Below are positions 1 through 6,540 of a stretch of 10,651 bases of DNA, piece after piece; the first letter of the stretch is position 1; the number at the start of each line of letters is the position of its first letter. Under the pieces are notes generated by a model. The model ran no database searches and was not told the DNA's origin. It saw only the letters and a list, made by a program, of their open reading frames with translations. The position numbers and the translations under genes were made by a program. The DNA comes from Planctomycetales bacterium (GTDB lineage Bacteria > Planctomycetota > Planctomycetia > Planctomycetales > Planctomycetaceae), in contig JAGVKR010000530.1 in the NCBI GenBank assembly GCA_020050375.1, forward strand, positions 1-10,651, given 5' to 3'.

Positions 1-449
1 ACGCGGCCGTCGACTCGAAGGTTGTGCAGCATTTGACCGACAAGGGATACCGGGTCGTCGCCGCGCCGCTGGGGTTGGAGCTGGAAGTGCAGGCTCTCGA
101 CGAAAGCGAACGGGCCGAATTCGCCGCCGAATTGGGGTTGGGCGAGCCGTCGCGCGAGCGGGTGCTTCGCGCCATCTTCGAGGCCACCGAGCAAATCACG
201 TTCTTCACCTCCGACGAGAAAGAAGTCCGAGCCTGGCTCCTCCGCCGCGGGTCGACCGCGCTCGAAGCGGCCGGCACGATTCACACCGATCTGGCCCGCG
301 GTTTCATTCGGGCCGAGATCATGGCGGTCGACGACCTGCTGCGGCTCGGTTCTGAACGGGAAGTGAAGGCCGCCAACCTGCAGCAGACCGTCGGCAAAGA
401 TCATATGATGCGCGACGGCGACGAGATCGTCGTGCGGTTCAGCGTGTGA
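1..449 (+). CDS. ychF: Redox-responsive ATPase YchF (Obg family), C-terminal part
   Basis: This is the C-terminal end of a YchF/OLA1-type P-loop ATPase of the Obg/TRAFAC class. Family knowledge: it is cytosolic, prefers ATP to GTP, binds ribosomes and is linked to oxidative-stress control. The frame is open to the left edge (first whole codon at 3-5), so the GTG at 24 is an internal Val codon and not the start. The visible part covers the segment after the G domain, with the typical stretch LDESERAEFAAELGLGEPS, then the TGS domain from about base 198. The TGS domain is recognisable by TFFTSDEKEVRAW, GTIHTDLARGFIRAE and the terminal GKDHMMRDGDEIVVRFSV, which follow the E. coli YchF pattern closely. 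The Walker A and specificity motifs lie outside the window. Its stop overlaps the end of the convergent gene by 11 bp. Identity is firm; only completeness is unknown. Confidence 0.95.
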   Translation, partial: AAVDSKVVQHLTDKGYRVVAAPLGLELEVQALDESERAEFAAELGLGEPSRERVLRAIFEATEQITFFTSDEKEVRAWLLRRGSTALEAAGTIHTDLARGFIRAEIMAVDDLLRLGSEREVKAANLQQTVGKDHMMRDGDEIVVRFSV

Positions 450-2313
450 CCGAATCGATTTCGATCGCGAGCCGCGAGATCTCGCAGTCGTCGAACTCCT
501 GCCGGTCGTCCCGCGCCGGACGCTGCTCGATCCGCAGCACGTTGTTCCCTTTCTTGAGCAATCCAAGGGGCAAAGCGATTCGCAGGCGCTGCGGATTCTC
601 CGGCTTTGAGCGCCATGAAATGAGCTGGTTCAGGTCGGTCACGCGGCGACCATTGACGAACAATTCAGTTCGCAGAGGACCGGCGGCGAGTTGCTGACGG
701 AAGCGCTCTTCCGGCGACGAAGCCGGCTCGAGATCGGTCGCCATCAAACTCACGAAGATCCCCTGTTTGGGAAGTGCGTCGAGCGCAAACGATCGTTGCA
801 GTCGTGATCCCTCCGCCAGTTTGGCGACAAAATCCTCCCGAATTTCGTTGCCGAGATGGTGATGCGCCGGGTCGATCAGCCGCAGAGAACCGCTGTATTG
901 AGGAACGATCCGCTCGATTTCGCGGAGGGGGATTCGAATCGTCCCCAGATAAGGATGCGCGGCGACTAGTTCCGAGTCGGTCACCTGCTGGAGCGCGGCG
1001 ACCAGTCGGTCGTTCGGCCCGGCTTCGGCCCCGAGAATCGACGCCAGCTCGATCGTCGCGATCCAGCCGTCGACCGGCCTACCGGCCGGAACGTCACTCG
1101 CGGCAAAGACAATCCCGTTCAACATCGACCAGGGGAATTTCCGACGGCCCGCTTTGCCGGCCAGAATCACTTCGCGCGCGTCGATCGTCGGCAACTCGCC
1201 GAACAACTCATCGCCGGTCGCCAGCCAAAGCAGGTCGTTCGGCTGCGTGTTGCTCGGCGGAGCAAGGCTTGGGGCGTGCTCGAAAATGTGCAGATCGTCG
1301 ATCCAGCCCGTAGCGGTCATACCTTCGTTTGCATCTTTGGCATCCCCCGCTTGTTCCTTCCCGGAGGAGGCGACCGCGGCATTTCGAAATCGAATGAGAG
1401 CGGGAGCCCCCAAGCCCGCTCCGGCGCCAACAACTCTGTCGTCGACCAGAGCGACCACGCGCCGCGGATCGAACAGGAGCGTGAAGCGGTGCCAGCCCTT
1501 CGAGCGAGTCACCGGCTGCGCAGCCAGACCTCCTGCACCCGATGCGGCACAACGATATTCCGGCACATTCCATCCCGGACAAAACCGGACGGTCGACGAC
1601 TGGTCTCCGGTACGCAGCTCAGTTTCCACAAACCATTGCTGCACCGGTTCGATCACCCCGGTGTCGTAGAAGCTCAGCTCAATGCGGCCGGTGGGAACGT
1701 CGCGGTCAATTGCGAACGACGAATCGGCATCGCCTGGTCGCCGCATGAGGCTCTGTCGTCCCGAGCGATGCTGCGTCGAGCTCAAGCGCGCGCCGTCCAA
1801 CAGCGTCGGACGAATTTCGAAGTCTTCGTAGACGAGGCTTCGCTCGCCGGCCGGTTGCCGCAGCCGGGCCAGCGCGGCGCGCGGGATCGATCGCAATTCG
1901 GCGCCGAAGATTGAAACTTCTGCCGCGTCCATTTCGACCGATTCGATCCCCACGTGCAGGCCCTCGTCGCCATGAAAATCGATCCGCCGGGGCGGGAGGA
2001 ATCCGGAAACCAGCCGCGGCCGGGCGCCAAAGTTGATCTGCCGGATCGCCGTCAGCGGAATCCTTGTCCGGCTGTCGGTCGCGCCCGCGGTGGCCGTATC
2101 GAAAGTGATTGTTGCAGCCGAATTGCCGATGATTTGTCCATTCCGACTCTCCCCCTTGATCAGCAGCGCCTGCTGCTCGGCGAGGGCGAACGATCCCCCA
2201 ACCGTCGCTACGAGCGGAAATAAGAGGTGAACGACAAGCGGGATGCGCCACTTTCTCCGTTCAACTTTGCGGAAGATCAGGGCCATGCCGTGGAATCTGA
2301 CTGAACTGTTCAT
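439..2313 (-). CDS. Secreted planctomycete protein with ConA-like middle domain and repeated beta units, function unknown
   Basis: This encodes 624 aa from the ATG at 2313. I do not recognise a named family. Residues 1-45 look like a signal peptide: a basic stretch (FRKVERRKWR), a hydrophobic core and a cleavage-like FALA|EQ. The second ATG at 2286 gives an equally good signal peptide. Neither has a clear Shine-Dalgarno, and the frame continues upstream to 2562 without signal-peptide logic. Four stretches (about 53-95, 115-153, 359-404, 432-470) share a pattern of a Gly/Asp-rich turn, alternating hydrophobics and a closing IPL/IPR-x-x-I segment. They bracket a beta-rich domain (about 160-345) that ends in WHRFTLLFDPRRVVALVDDR and GWIDDLHIFE, typical of LamG/ConA-like lectin folds. 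The C-terminus (about 545-624) has LFVNGRRVTDLNQL and GNNVLRIEQ, another beta-sandwich look. The site of action is probably the periplasm or cell surface. The domain assignments are inferred from pattern only. Confidence 0.8.
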   Translation of the reverse strand: MNSSVRFHGMALIFRKVERRKWRIPLVVHLLFPLVATVGGSFALAEQQALLIKGESRNGQIIGNSAATITFDTATAGATDSRTRIPLTAIRQINFGARPRLVSGFLPPRRIDFHGDEGLHVGIESVEMDAAEVSIFGAELRSIPRAALARLRQPAGERSLVYEDFEIRPTLLDGARLSSTQHRSGRQSLMRRPGDADSSFAIDRDVPTGRIELSFYDTGVIEPVQQWFVETELRTGDQSSTVRFCPGWNVPEYRCAASGAGGLAAQPVTRSKGWHRFTLLFDPRRVVALVDDRVVGAGAGLGAPALIRFRNAAVASSGKEQAGDAKDANEGMTATGWIDDLHIFEHAPSLAPPSNTQPNDLLWLATGDELFGELPTIDAREVILAGKAGRRKFPWSMLNGIVFAASDVPAGRPVDGWIATIELASILGAEAGPNDRLVAALQQVTDSELVAAHPYLGTIRIPLREIERIVPQYSGSLRLIDPAHHHLGNEIREDFVAKLAEGSRLQRSFALDALPKQGIFVSLMATDLEPASSPEERFRQQLAAGPLRTELFVNGRRVTDLNQLISWRSKPENPQRLRIALPLGLLKKGNNVLRIEQRPARDDRQEFDDCEISRLAIEIDSVTR

Positions 2314-2436
2314 CGCCAGCGGGCCAGCAGCCGATTCAAGTGGAGGGCCGGTTCGATCGGGACAACGGCACTTTCGAAGGCAGACGCAGCTTAGCATGGA
2401 CGACGGTCGCCGAATACCAGTCGGGCGCACGTAGAG

Positions 2437-2465
2437 TTGTCCGGTTGTGCCGGTTGTCATACAAT
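2437..2465 (+). promoter_or_regulatory. Sigma-70-type promoter of the PAS-GAF-receiver gene
   Basis: TTGTCC at 2437-2442 (4 of 6 to the -35 consensus), a 17-base spacer and TACAAT at 2460-2465 (5 of 6 to the -10 consensus). Transcription would start near 2472 and leave a leader of about 38 bases before the GTG at 2510. This argues against a start at 2447, which would lie upstream of the transcript. The spacer carries short direct repeats of GTTGT (2436, 2444, 2453) that could be an operator. Confidence 0.55.
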
Positions 2466-2495
2466 TGAGTGGATTGCATCTTTTGCCGGGCAACT

Positions 2496-2500
2496 GGAGA
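2496..2500 (+). promoter_or_regulatory. Ribosome binding site fixing the GTG start at 2510
   Basis: GGAGA lies 9 bases before the GTG at 2510. It is the only good Shine-Dalgarno in front of the signalling gene, and the protein then begins MADLPKILIF, a normal first beta strand of a receiver-like fold. Confidence 0.6.
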
Positions 2501-2509
2501 ACGTCGTCG

Positions 2510-4270
2510 GTGGCGGACCTCCCTAAAATCCTGATCTTTGGCGGCGATGCCGAACAGGCCAAATCGCTATACGAAGGTCTGCACGGGCGTTTCCAGGCCG
2601 TGCGTGCCGAAGGGATGGAGCAAGCCCTTCAACTTCTGCGCCAGCAGGAATTCTGTGGCGTGTGCCTGCTCGATCGGCAATCGTCACATTTGTGCGAAGC
2701 GAGCCTGCTCCCGCAGGCCGGCGGCATACTTTCGCAGATTCCCGATGGGCTGGCGATTCTCGACGTTCGCCTGCGGATTCTCTGGACCAATCGCCGCTTC
2801 GACGAATTGTCGGGGGGCAAAGCGTCAACGGTCGGCCTTGGCTTCTATGACGCATTTGGCGCCCCCGAGATCCTGGGCCCCGATCTGAGCCCGTTCCACA
2901 CCGCTTTGGGAACGGGCGCCAGCGCCAAAAGCACGCTGCGTCTGGGTGAGAAAACCTACTACCAGGTCCAGGCCACCCCCGTCGTTTCGCCGGGTGAAAC
3001 GATCCCCTGCTATCTCCTGGTTTCGGTCCGCGACATCTCCGCCGAGATTTTGCAGCAGCAAAAGCTGAATGCGATTTATCAGGCGGGACTCGAACTGGGC
3101 GATCTCGCGCCGCAGGAACTGCTGGACATGACCGTCCAGGACCGAGTCGAGCTCCTCAAATCGCGAATCGTCCACTACACCAAAGACCTGCTGGAATTCG
3201 AGACGGTTGAGATCCGCCTGCTCGACCGGGCCACGCAACGGCTCGAACCTTTGCTGACGGTGGGGATGGTGCCCGAGGCGGAAGCCCGCGAGCTGTTCGC
3301 CCGCCCCCAGGGGAATGGCGTCACGGGGTTCGTCGCGGCGACCGGCAAGAGCTACCTGTGCGAAGACACCACCAACGATCCCCTGTACATCGTCGGCGCC
3401 GCCGGCGCTCGCAGCTCTCTCACGGTTCCTCTGATACTGCACGACCAGATTCTGGGAACATTCAACGTCGAGAGCACCCGGCCGGGCGCGTTCAACGAAA
3501 ACGACCTGCAGTTTCTCGAGCTCTTCAGCCGCGAAGTCGCGGTCGCTTTGAACACACTGGAGCTGCTGGTCGCCGAAAAGATGACGACCGCAACCGAGAG
3601 CACCGAAATGATTCTGCGGGAGGTCGCCAATCCCGTCGACGAAGTGCTCAATGACGCCGCCTGGATTCTCGAACGCTACATCGGTCACGACCCCAGTGTC
3701 GCCGAGCGCCTGCAGGATATTCTCAAGCACACCCGCGATATCAAGCAGTTGATCCACAAAGTCGGTGAGACGATCGCTCCCAAGGTGACGCACTCTCCTC
3801 TTCCGCCGCGGCCGCAACGTCCCAAGCTGCGCGGCAAGCGCGTGCTGGTGGCCGACAACGACGAAACCGTCCGCCGCGCCGCCCACGAGTTGCTCGGACG
3901 CTACGGCTGCGAAGTGGAGACGGCCCATAACGGCGAAGAGGCGCTCCTGATGACCCGCAGCTTCCAGTACGATGCCGTGCTGGCCGACATCCGCCTCCCC
4001 GACATGACCGGGTACGATTGCTTCCGTCAGATTCACGACTCGCAGGAGCACGTGCCGGTCATCCTCATGACCGGTTTCGGCTACGACCCGACGCATTCGA
4101 TCGTGAAGGCCCGCCAGCAGGGACTCAAATCGGTGCTGTACAAACCGTTTCGTGTCGACCAGCTTCTCGACGAAGTCGAGAAAGCGGTCAACCAGCACGG
4201 GGCGGTGATCGTCAATCAGGGAGAGGCGGCCGGCACCACCGCCCCCGCCCAACAGCCCGCCGCCTCGTAG
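2510..4270 (+). CDS. PAS-GAF signalling protein with C-terminal response-regulator receiver and kinase-like core lacking the His
   Basis: This is 586 aa from the GTG at 2510, with no membrane segment, so cytosolic. Domains in order: a short receiver-like N-terminus (about 5-65) in which the acidic pair is Gly-Gly (ILIFGGD) though an Asp sits at the end of beta-3 (CLLD, residue 55); PAS (about 72-180, IPDGLAILDVRLRILWTNRRF); a short helix; GAF (about 204-352, with GVTGFVAATGKSYL and SSLTVPLIL); a two-helix DHp-like segment (about 354-419); and a complete receiver (444-562). The receiver has D449/N450, phospho-acceptor D493 (LADIRLPDMTG), T521 (LMTG) and K545 (YKPF). In the DHp-like part, LREVANPVDEV matches the H-box HExxNPL with Arg370 in place of His, and no ATPase domain follows. 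It is probably a phosphorelay receiver or a PAS/GAF-gated scaffold that needs a separate kinase. There is no DNA-binding output domain. The ligand is unknown. Confidence 0.88.
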   Translation: MADLPKILIFGGDAEQAKSLYEGLHGRFQAVRAEGMEQALQLLRQQEFCGVCLLDRQSSHLCEASLLPQAGGILSQIPDGLAILDVRLRILWTNRRFDELSGGKASTVGLGFYDAFGAPEILGPDLSPFHTALGTGASAKSTLRLGEKTYYQVQATPVVSPGETIPCYLLVSVRDISAEILQQQKLNAIYQAGLELGDLAPQELLDMTVQDRVELLKSRIVHYTKDLLEFETVEIRLLDRATQRLEPLLTVGMVPEAEARELFARPQGNGVTGFVAATGKSYLCEDTTNDPLYIVGAAGARSSLTVPLILHDQILGTFNVESTRPGAFNENDLQFLELFSREVAVALNTLELLVAEKMTTATESTEMILREVANPVDEVLNDAAWILERYIGHDPSVAERLQDILKHTRDIKQLIHKVGETIAPKVTHSPLPPRPQRPKLRGKRVLVADNDETVRRAAHELLGRYGCEVETAHNGEEALLMTRSFQYDAVLADIRLPDMTGYDCFRQIHDSQEHVPVILMTGFGYDPTHSIVKARQQGLKSVLYKPFRVDQLLDEVEKAVNQHGAVIVNQGEAAGTTAPAQQPAAS

Positions 4271-4560
4271 TGCCACACGTCGACACAGCGATCGTCCGCG
4301 TCGCGCGTCTTGGGAATGAAGGGCAGGCGTCAGGCGTCAGCGATCAGTCATCATTCGCTCCCTTGCTGACTGCTGTCACCTGATCCCTGATCTCCGGTCC
4401 CCTTCTCCGCGGACCAACTCCCCCTCCGCAAGCCTTGATTCTCCTGCGAGAACAGGCCCTAATACGTTCATCAAAGACAGTTGATTTGATGCCGGCGGTC
4501 GTTGATCGGCGGCAACAAGTCCTCAGTGCCGTGCGCTCATTCTCTGAAGGAACACGCTCC
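4271..4560. other. Intergenic region with inverted 7-bp microrepeats
   Basis: This 290-base gap holds no convincing gene. At 4325-4352 four heptamers run in register (AGGCGTC, AGGCGTC, AGCGATC, AGTCATC). At 4379-4392 CCTGATC occurs twice in tandem, which on the opposite strand reads GATCAGG and so belongs to the same TCAGG-type family in inverted orientation. A weak GGTCC/GGACC pairing near 4400 has no T-tract, so I do not call a terminator. The rest is unremarkable leader sequence of the next gene. Confidence 0.5.
4546..4551 (+). promoter_or_regulatory. Ribosome binding site for the Gfo/Idh/MocA gene
   Basis: GAAGGA lies 9 bases before the ATG at 4561. It decides this start over an in-frame upstream one at 4435, whose extra 42 residues would bury the twin-arginine signal. 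Confidence 0.65.
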
Positions 4561-5907
4561 ATGATCGATCGCCTCAGTCGCCGCGACTTCATTCAAAAGG
4601 CCATCCTGGCCGGCACTGCCCTTCCCGCGCTGGAGTTGGGCGGACGGGGTCTGCCCGAACTGCACGCCGCCAAGCGGAAGAGCCCGAATGAGAAGTTGAA
4701 TCTGGCGATCATCGGCGTCGCCGCCAAAGGGGAGCACAATCTCGACAACGTTGTCAGCGAAAACATCATCGTGCTCTGCGACATCGACGCGGCCCGCCTC
4801 GGCAAGGCGGCGGCCCGTTTTCCCAGCGCGAAGACGTACGACGACTACCGGCGTGTGTTCGATCACAACGATCTCGACGGGGTAGTCATCAGCACGCCCG
4901 ACCACATGCATGCGCTTCCCACCGCGCAGGCGATTCGACAGGGGCTGGCGGTTTATTGCGAGAAGCCGCTGACCCACACGGTGCTCGAAGCCCGCGCGAT
5001 CCGCGAGCTGACGGCCAAGCACAAGGTTGTCACGCAAATGGGAACGCAGATCCATGCCGGGAGCAATTACCGCCGCGTGGTCGAGATCATTCAGGCCGGC
5101 GCGATCGGCCCGGTCAATCGTGTTCACGTCTGGCAGGGGAGCATTGTCCCGGCATGTCAGCGCGCCACCCAGGGGGAAGTCCCGGAAGGGGTCAGTTACG
5201 ACCTGTGGCTGGGAACGGCGCCGTATCGCCCCTTTCACCCGTCGCACTTTCATTTTCAATGGCGCTGGTGGTGGGATTTCGGCGGCGGCGTTCTGGCGGA
5301 CATGGCCTGCCACTATGTCGATCTCCCCTTCTGGGCGCTGGGCCTCAAGTACCCGACGAAGGTCGCCTGCGTTCGGTCCGAGAAGGGACCCGATGTCGGC
5401 GCTGATGGAAAACCGGCCCGCCGCGACAACGACCCACCCACGAAAATGCAGGTCGAGTATCACTTCCCCGCCCGCGGCCAGCAGCCCCCGGTGCATCTCA
5501 CGTGGTATCACGGCGGCTGGCAGCCGGAAGGAGCCGAGATGTACGAAAAGAGCTCCGCCGTGTTGTTTGAAGGAACCGAGGGGCGGTTGCTCGCCGACTA
5601 CGGGACGAACAAGTTGTTCATGCAGCAGGGGAAAGAAGCTCGCGCGGCAAAGCCGACGATTCCCGACTCAACCGGCCACTGGAAGGAATGGATCGACGCC
5701 GTCAAAACCGGCGGCCCCACGACCTGCAACTTCGAATACGGCGGGACGCTCACGGAGACTGCCCTGCTCGGCAACGTCTCACATCGCGCCGGCAACAAGC
5801 CACTCGAATGGGACGGCGAGAAGCTCAAAGTCACGAACGAACCGGGGGCGAATCAGTTTTTGACGAAGGAATATCGGAAGGGGTGGGAGCTTTCGCGGGA
5901 GGGGTGA
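4561..5907 (+). CDS. Gfo/Idh/MocA family oxidoreductase with Tat signal
   Basis: This is 448 aa. The N-terminus carries a twin-arginine signal (SRRDFIQKA, Arg7-Arg8, then a hydrophobic AILAGTALPALEL), so the folded protein with its bound nicotinamide cofactor is probably exported to the periplasm. A Rossmann domain follows: LNLAIIGVAAKG (residues 52-57 replace the usual GxGxxG with GxAxxG), the acidic end of beta-2 in VLCDID, and the family motif CEKP with Lys135 as the expected catalytic or cofactor-contact lysine. The C-terminal half has the tryptophan-rich RWWWDFGGGVLADMACHYVDLPFW, in which Asp247 and His251 are candidate active-site residues, as in the large planctomycete branch of the family. 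Known members oxidise or epimerise sugars and polyols with NAD(P); the substrate here cannot be read from sequence. The next co-directional gene is the esterase-like gene, but a repeat block and an opposite-strand gene intervene. Confidence 0.92.
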   Translation: MIDRLSRRDFIQKAILAGTALPALELGGRGLPELHAAKRKSPNEKLNLAIIGVAAKGEHNLDNVVSENIIVLCDIDAARLGKAAARFPSAKTYDDYRRVFDHNDLDGVVISTPDHMHALPTAQAIRQGLAVYCEKPLTHTVLEARAIRELTAKHKVVTQMGTQIHAGSNYRRVVEIIQAGAIGPVNRVHVWQGSIVPACQRATQGEVPEGVSYDLWLGTAPYRPFHPSHFHFQWRWWWDFGGGVLADMACHYVDLPFWALGLKYPTKVACVRSEKGPDVGADGKPARRDNDPPTKMQVEYHFPARGQQPPVHLTWYHGGWQPEGAEMYEKSSAVLFEGTEGRLLADYGTNKLFMQQGKEARAAKPTIPDSTGHWKEWIDAVKTGGPTTCNFEYGGTLTETALLGNVSHRAGNKPLEWDGEKLKVTNEPGANQFLTKEYRKGWELSREG

Positions 5908-5923
5908 GCGGCGAATTGATTGG

Positions 5924-6035
<112 letters not shown>

Positions 6036-6095
6036 AAGATGCCACGGTGGCCGCTGTTTTGCGATTAGGGAGCTGGCGGTGTGTTTGGAGCGGGA

Positions 6096-6473
6096 TCATG
6101 GAGGTTGAACTTCACGACTGCGTTGCGCAGTTCGGATGCTGGCAACAAAAATCCTTGTGAGCTCATCGGTTTCCTTCAGAATTTCGTGCATGCGTTTGGC
6201 CGGTTGAATGAGGGGAATCCTTTGCACAAGCTGCAACCAGCGGTGGGTTTCACGGAGCTCCTTCAGGGCAACTTTCTTCTTATGCACGAAGTCCTTGGCC
6301 GATTCGGCTGCCTGTGCTTCCCCATGATTGGGAAATGGAGACGTTCCGGAGCGAAGCAGTTGGGAGGCAATATGTTTGCCCGCCCGCGAATCCGGTAGCT
6401 CCTCCACGATCTTTATGATTCGTACTGAGAATTCCAGAAGCCTTTCCTCAAGATCGTATTTCTTCGCCACCAT
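6096..6473 (-). CDS. Four-helix-bundle protein (S23/IVP family)
   Basis: This is 125 aa from an ATG with a good Shine-Dalgarno on the minus strand (GAGGA at 6479-6483, 5 bases upstream). It belongs to the small four-helix-bundle family first named from the protein encoded in intervening sequences of some 23S rRNA genes, which is also related in fold to the Avd accessory protein of diversity-generating retroelements. Diagnostic segments: SQLLRSGTS (37-45), GEAQAAES (51-58), DFVHKKKVALKELRETHRWL (61-80), then a fourth helix with MHEILKETDELTRIF. The usual G-x-N-x-x-E-A segment reads SPFPNHGEAQ here. Length is normal for the family. There is no signal peptide. The molecular role of these proteins is not settled; nucleic-acid binding as a pentamer is known only for Avd. 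The gene has lower GC than its neighbours, lies opposite to them and is framed by inverted heptamer arrays. No reverse transcriptase or template repeat of a DGR is in the window. Confidence 0.9.
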   Translation of the reverse strand: MVAKKYDLEERLLEFSVRIIKIVEELPDSRAGKHIASQLLRSGTSPFPNHGEAQAAESAKDFVHKKKVALKELRETHRWLQLVQRIPLIQPAKRMHEILKETDELTRIFVASIRTAQRSREVQPP

Positions 6474-6498
6474 GATTGTCCTCGCGCCAAAAGGGCCT

Positions 6499-6540
6499 CG
6501 TTCGATGTTGGAAGTTCGATGTTCGATGTTCGATGTTCAG
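6499..6540 (-). repeat. Short inverted copy of the heptamer array
   Basis: Six consecutive heptamers on the plus strand, with a degenerate first and last unit: CGTTCGA, TGTTGGA, AGTTCGA, TGTTCGA twice, TGTTCAG. This is the reverse complement of the units at 5924-6035, including a TTCCAAC-type variant. It lies between the four-helix-bundle start and the esterase and contributes the esterase's start codons at 6505 and 6526. Confidence 0.93.

Noticed and set aside
2314..2562. Upstream extension of the secreted-protein gene to 2562
   Set aside because: The extra residues are Cys/Arg/Pro-rich and overlap the divergent promoter and gene start; the signal peptide begins only after the ATG at 2313 or 2286.
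2825..4276. Long minus-strand open frame (483 codons) opposite the signalling gene
   Set aside because: Its translation shows no recognisable domain and is rich in GGG/RR strings typical of the complement of high-GC coding DNA. The plus strand carries clear PAS, GAF and receiver motifs over the same bases.
4435..4465. Promoter TTGATT ... TAATAC before the Gfo/Idh/MocA gene
   Set aside because: The spacer is 19 bases and the hexamers match the consensus only partly; too weak to list as a feature.
4537..5511. Minus-strand open frame (324 codons) opposite the Gfo/Idh/MocA gene
   Set aside because: It is a shadow of a well-supported gene with no family features of its own.
6096..6473. Diversity-generating retroelement accessory gene (Avd)
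   Set aside because: The protein is in the right fold family, but no reverse transcriptase, template repeat or variable-repeat target gene is visible in the window.
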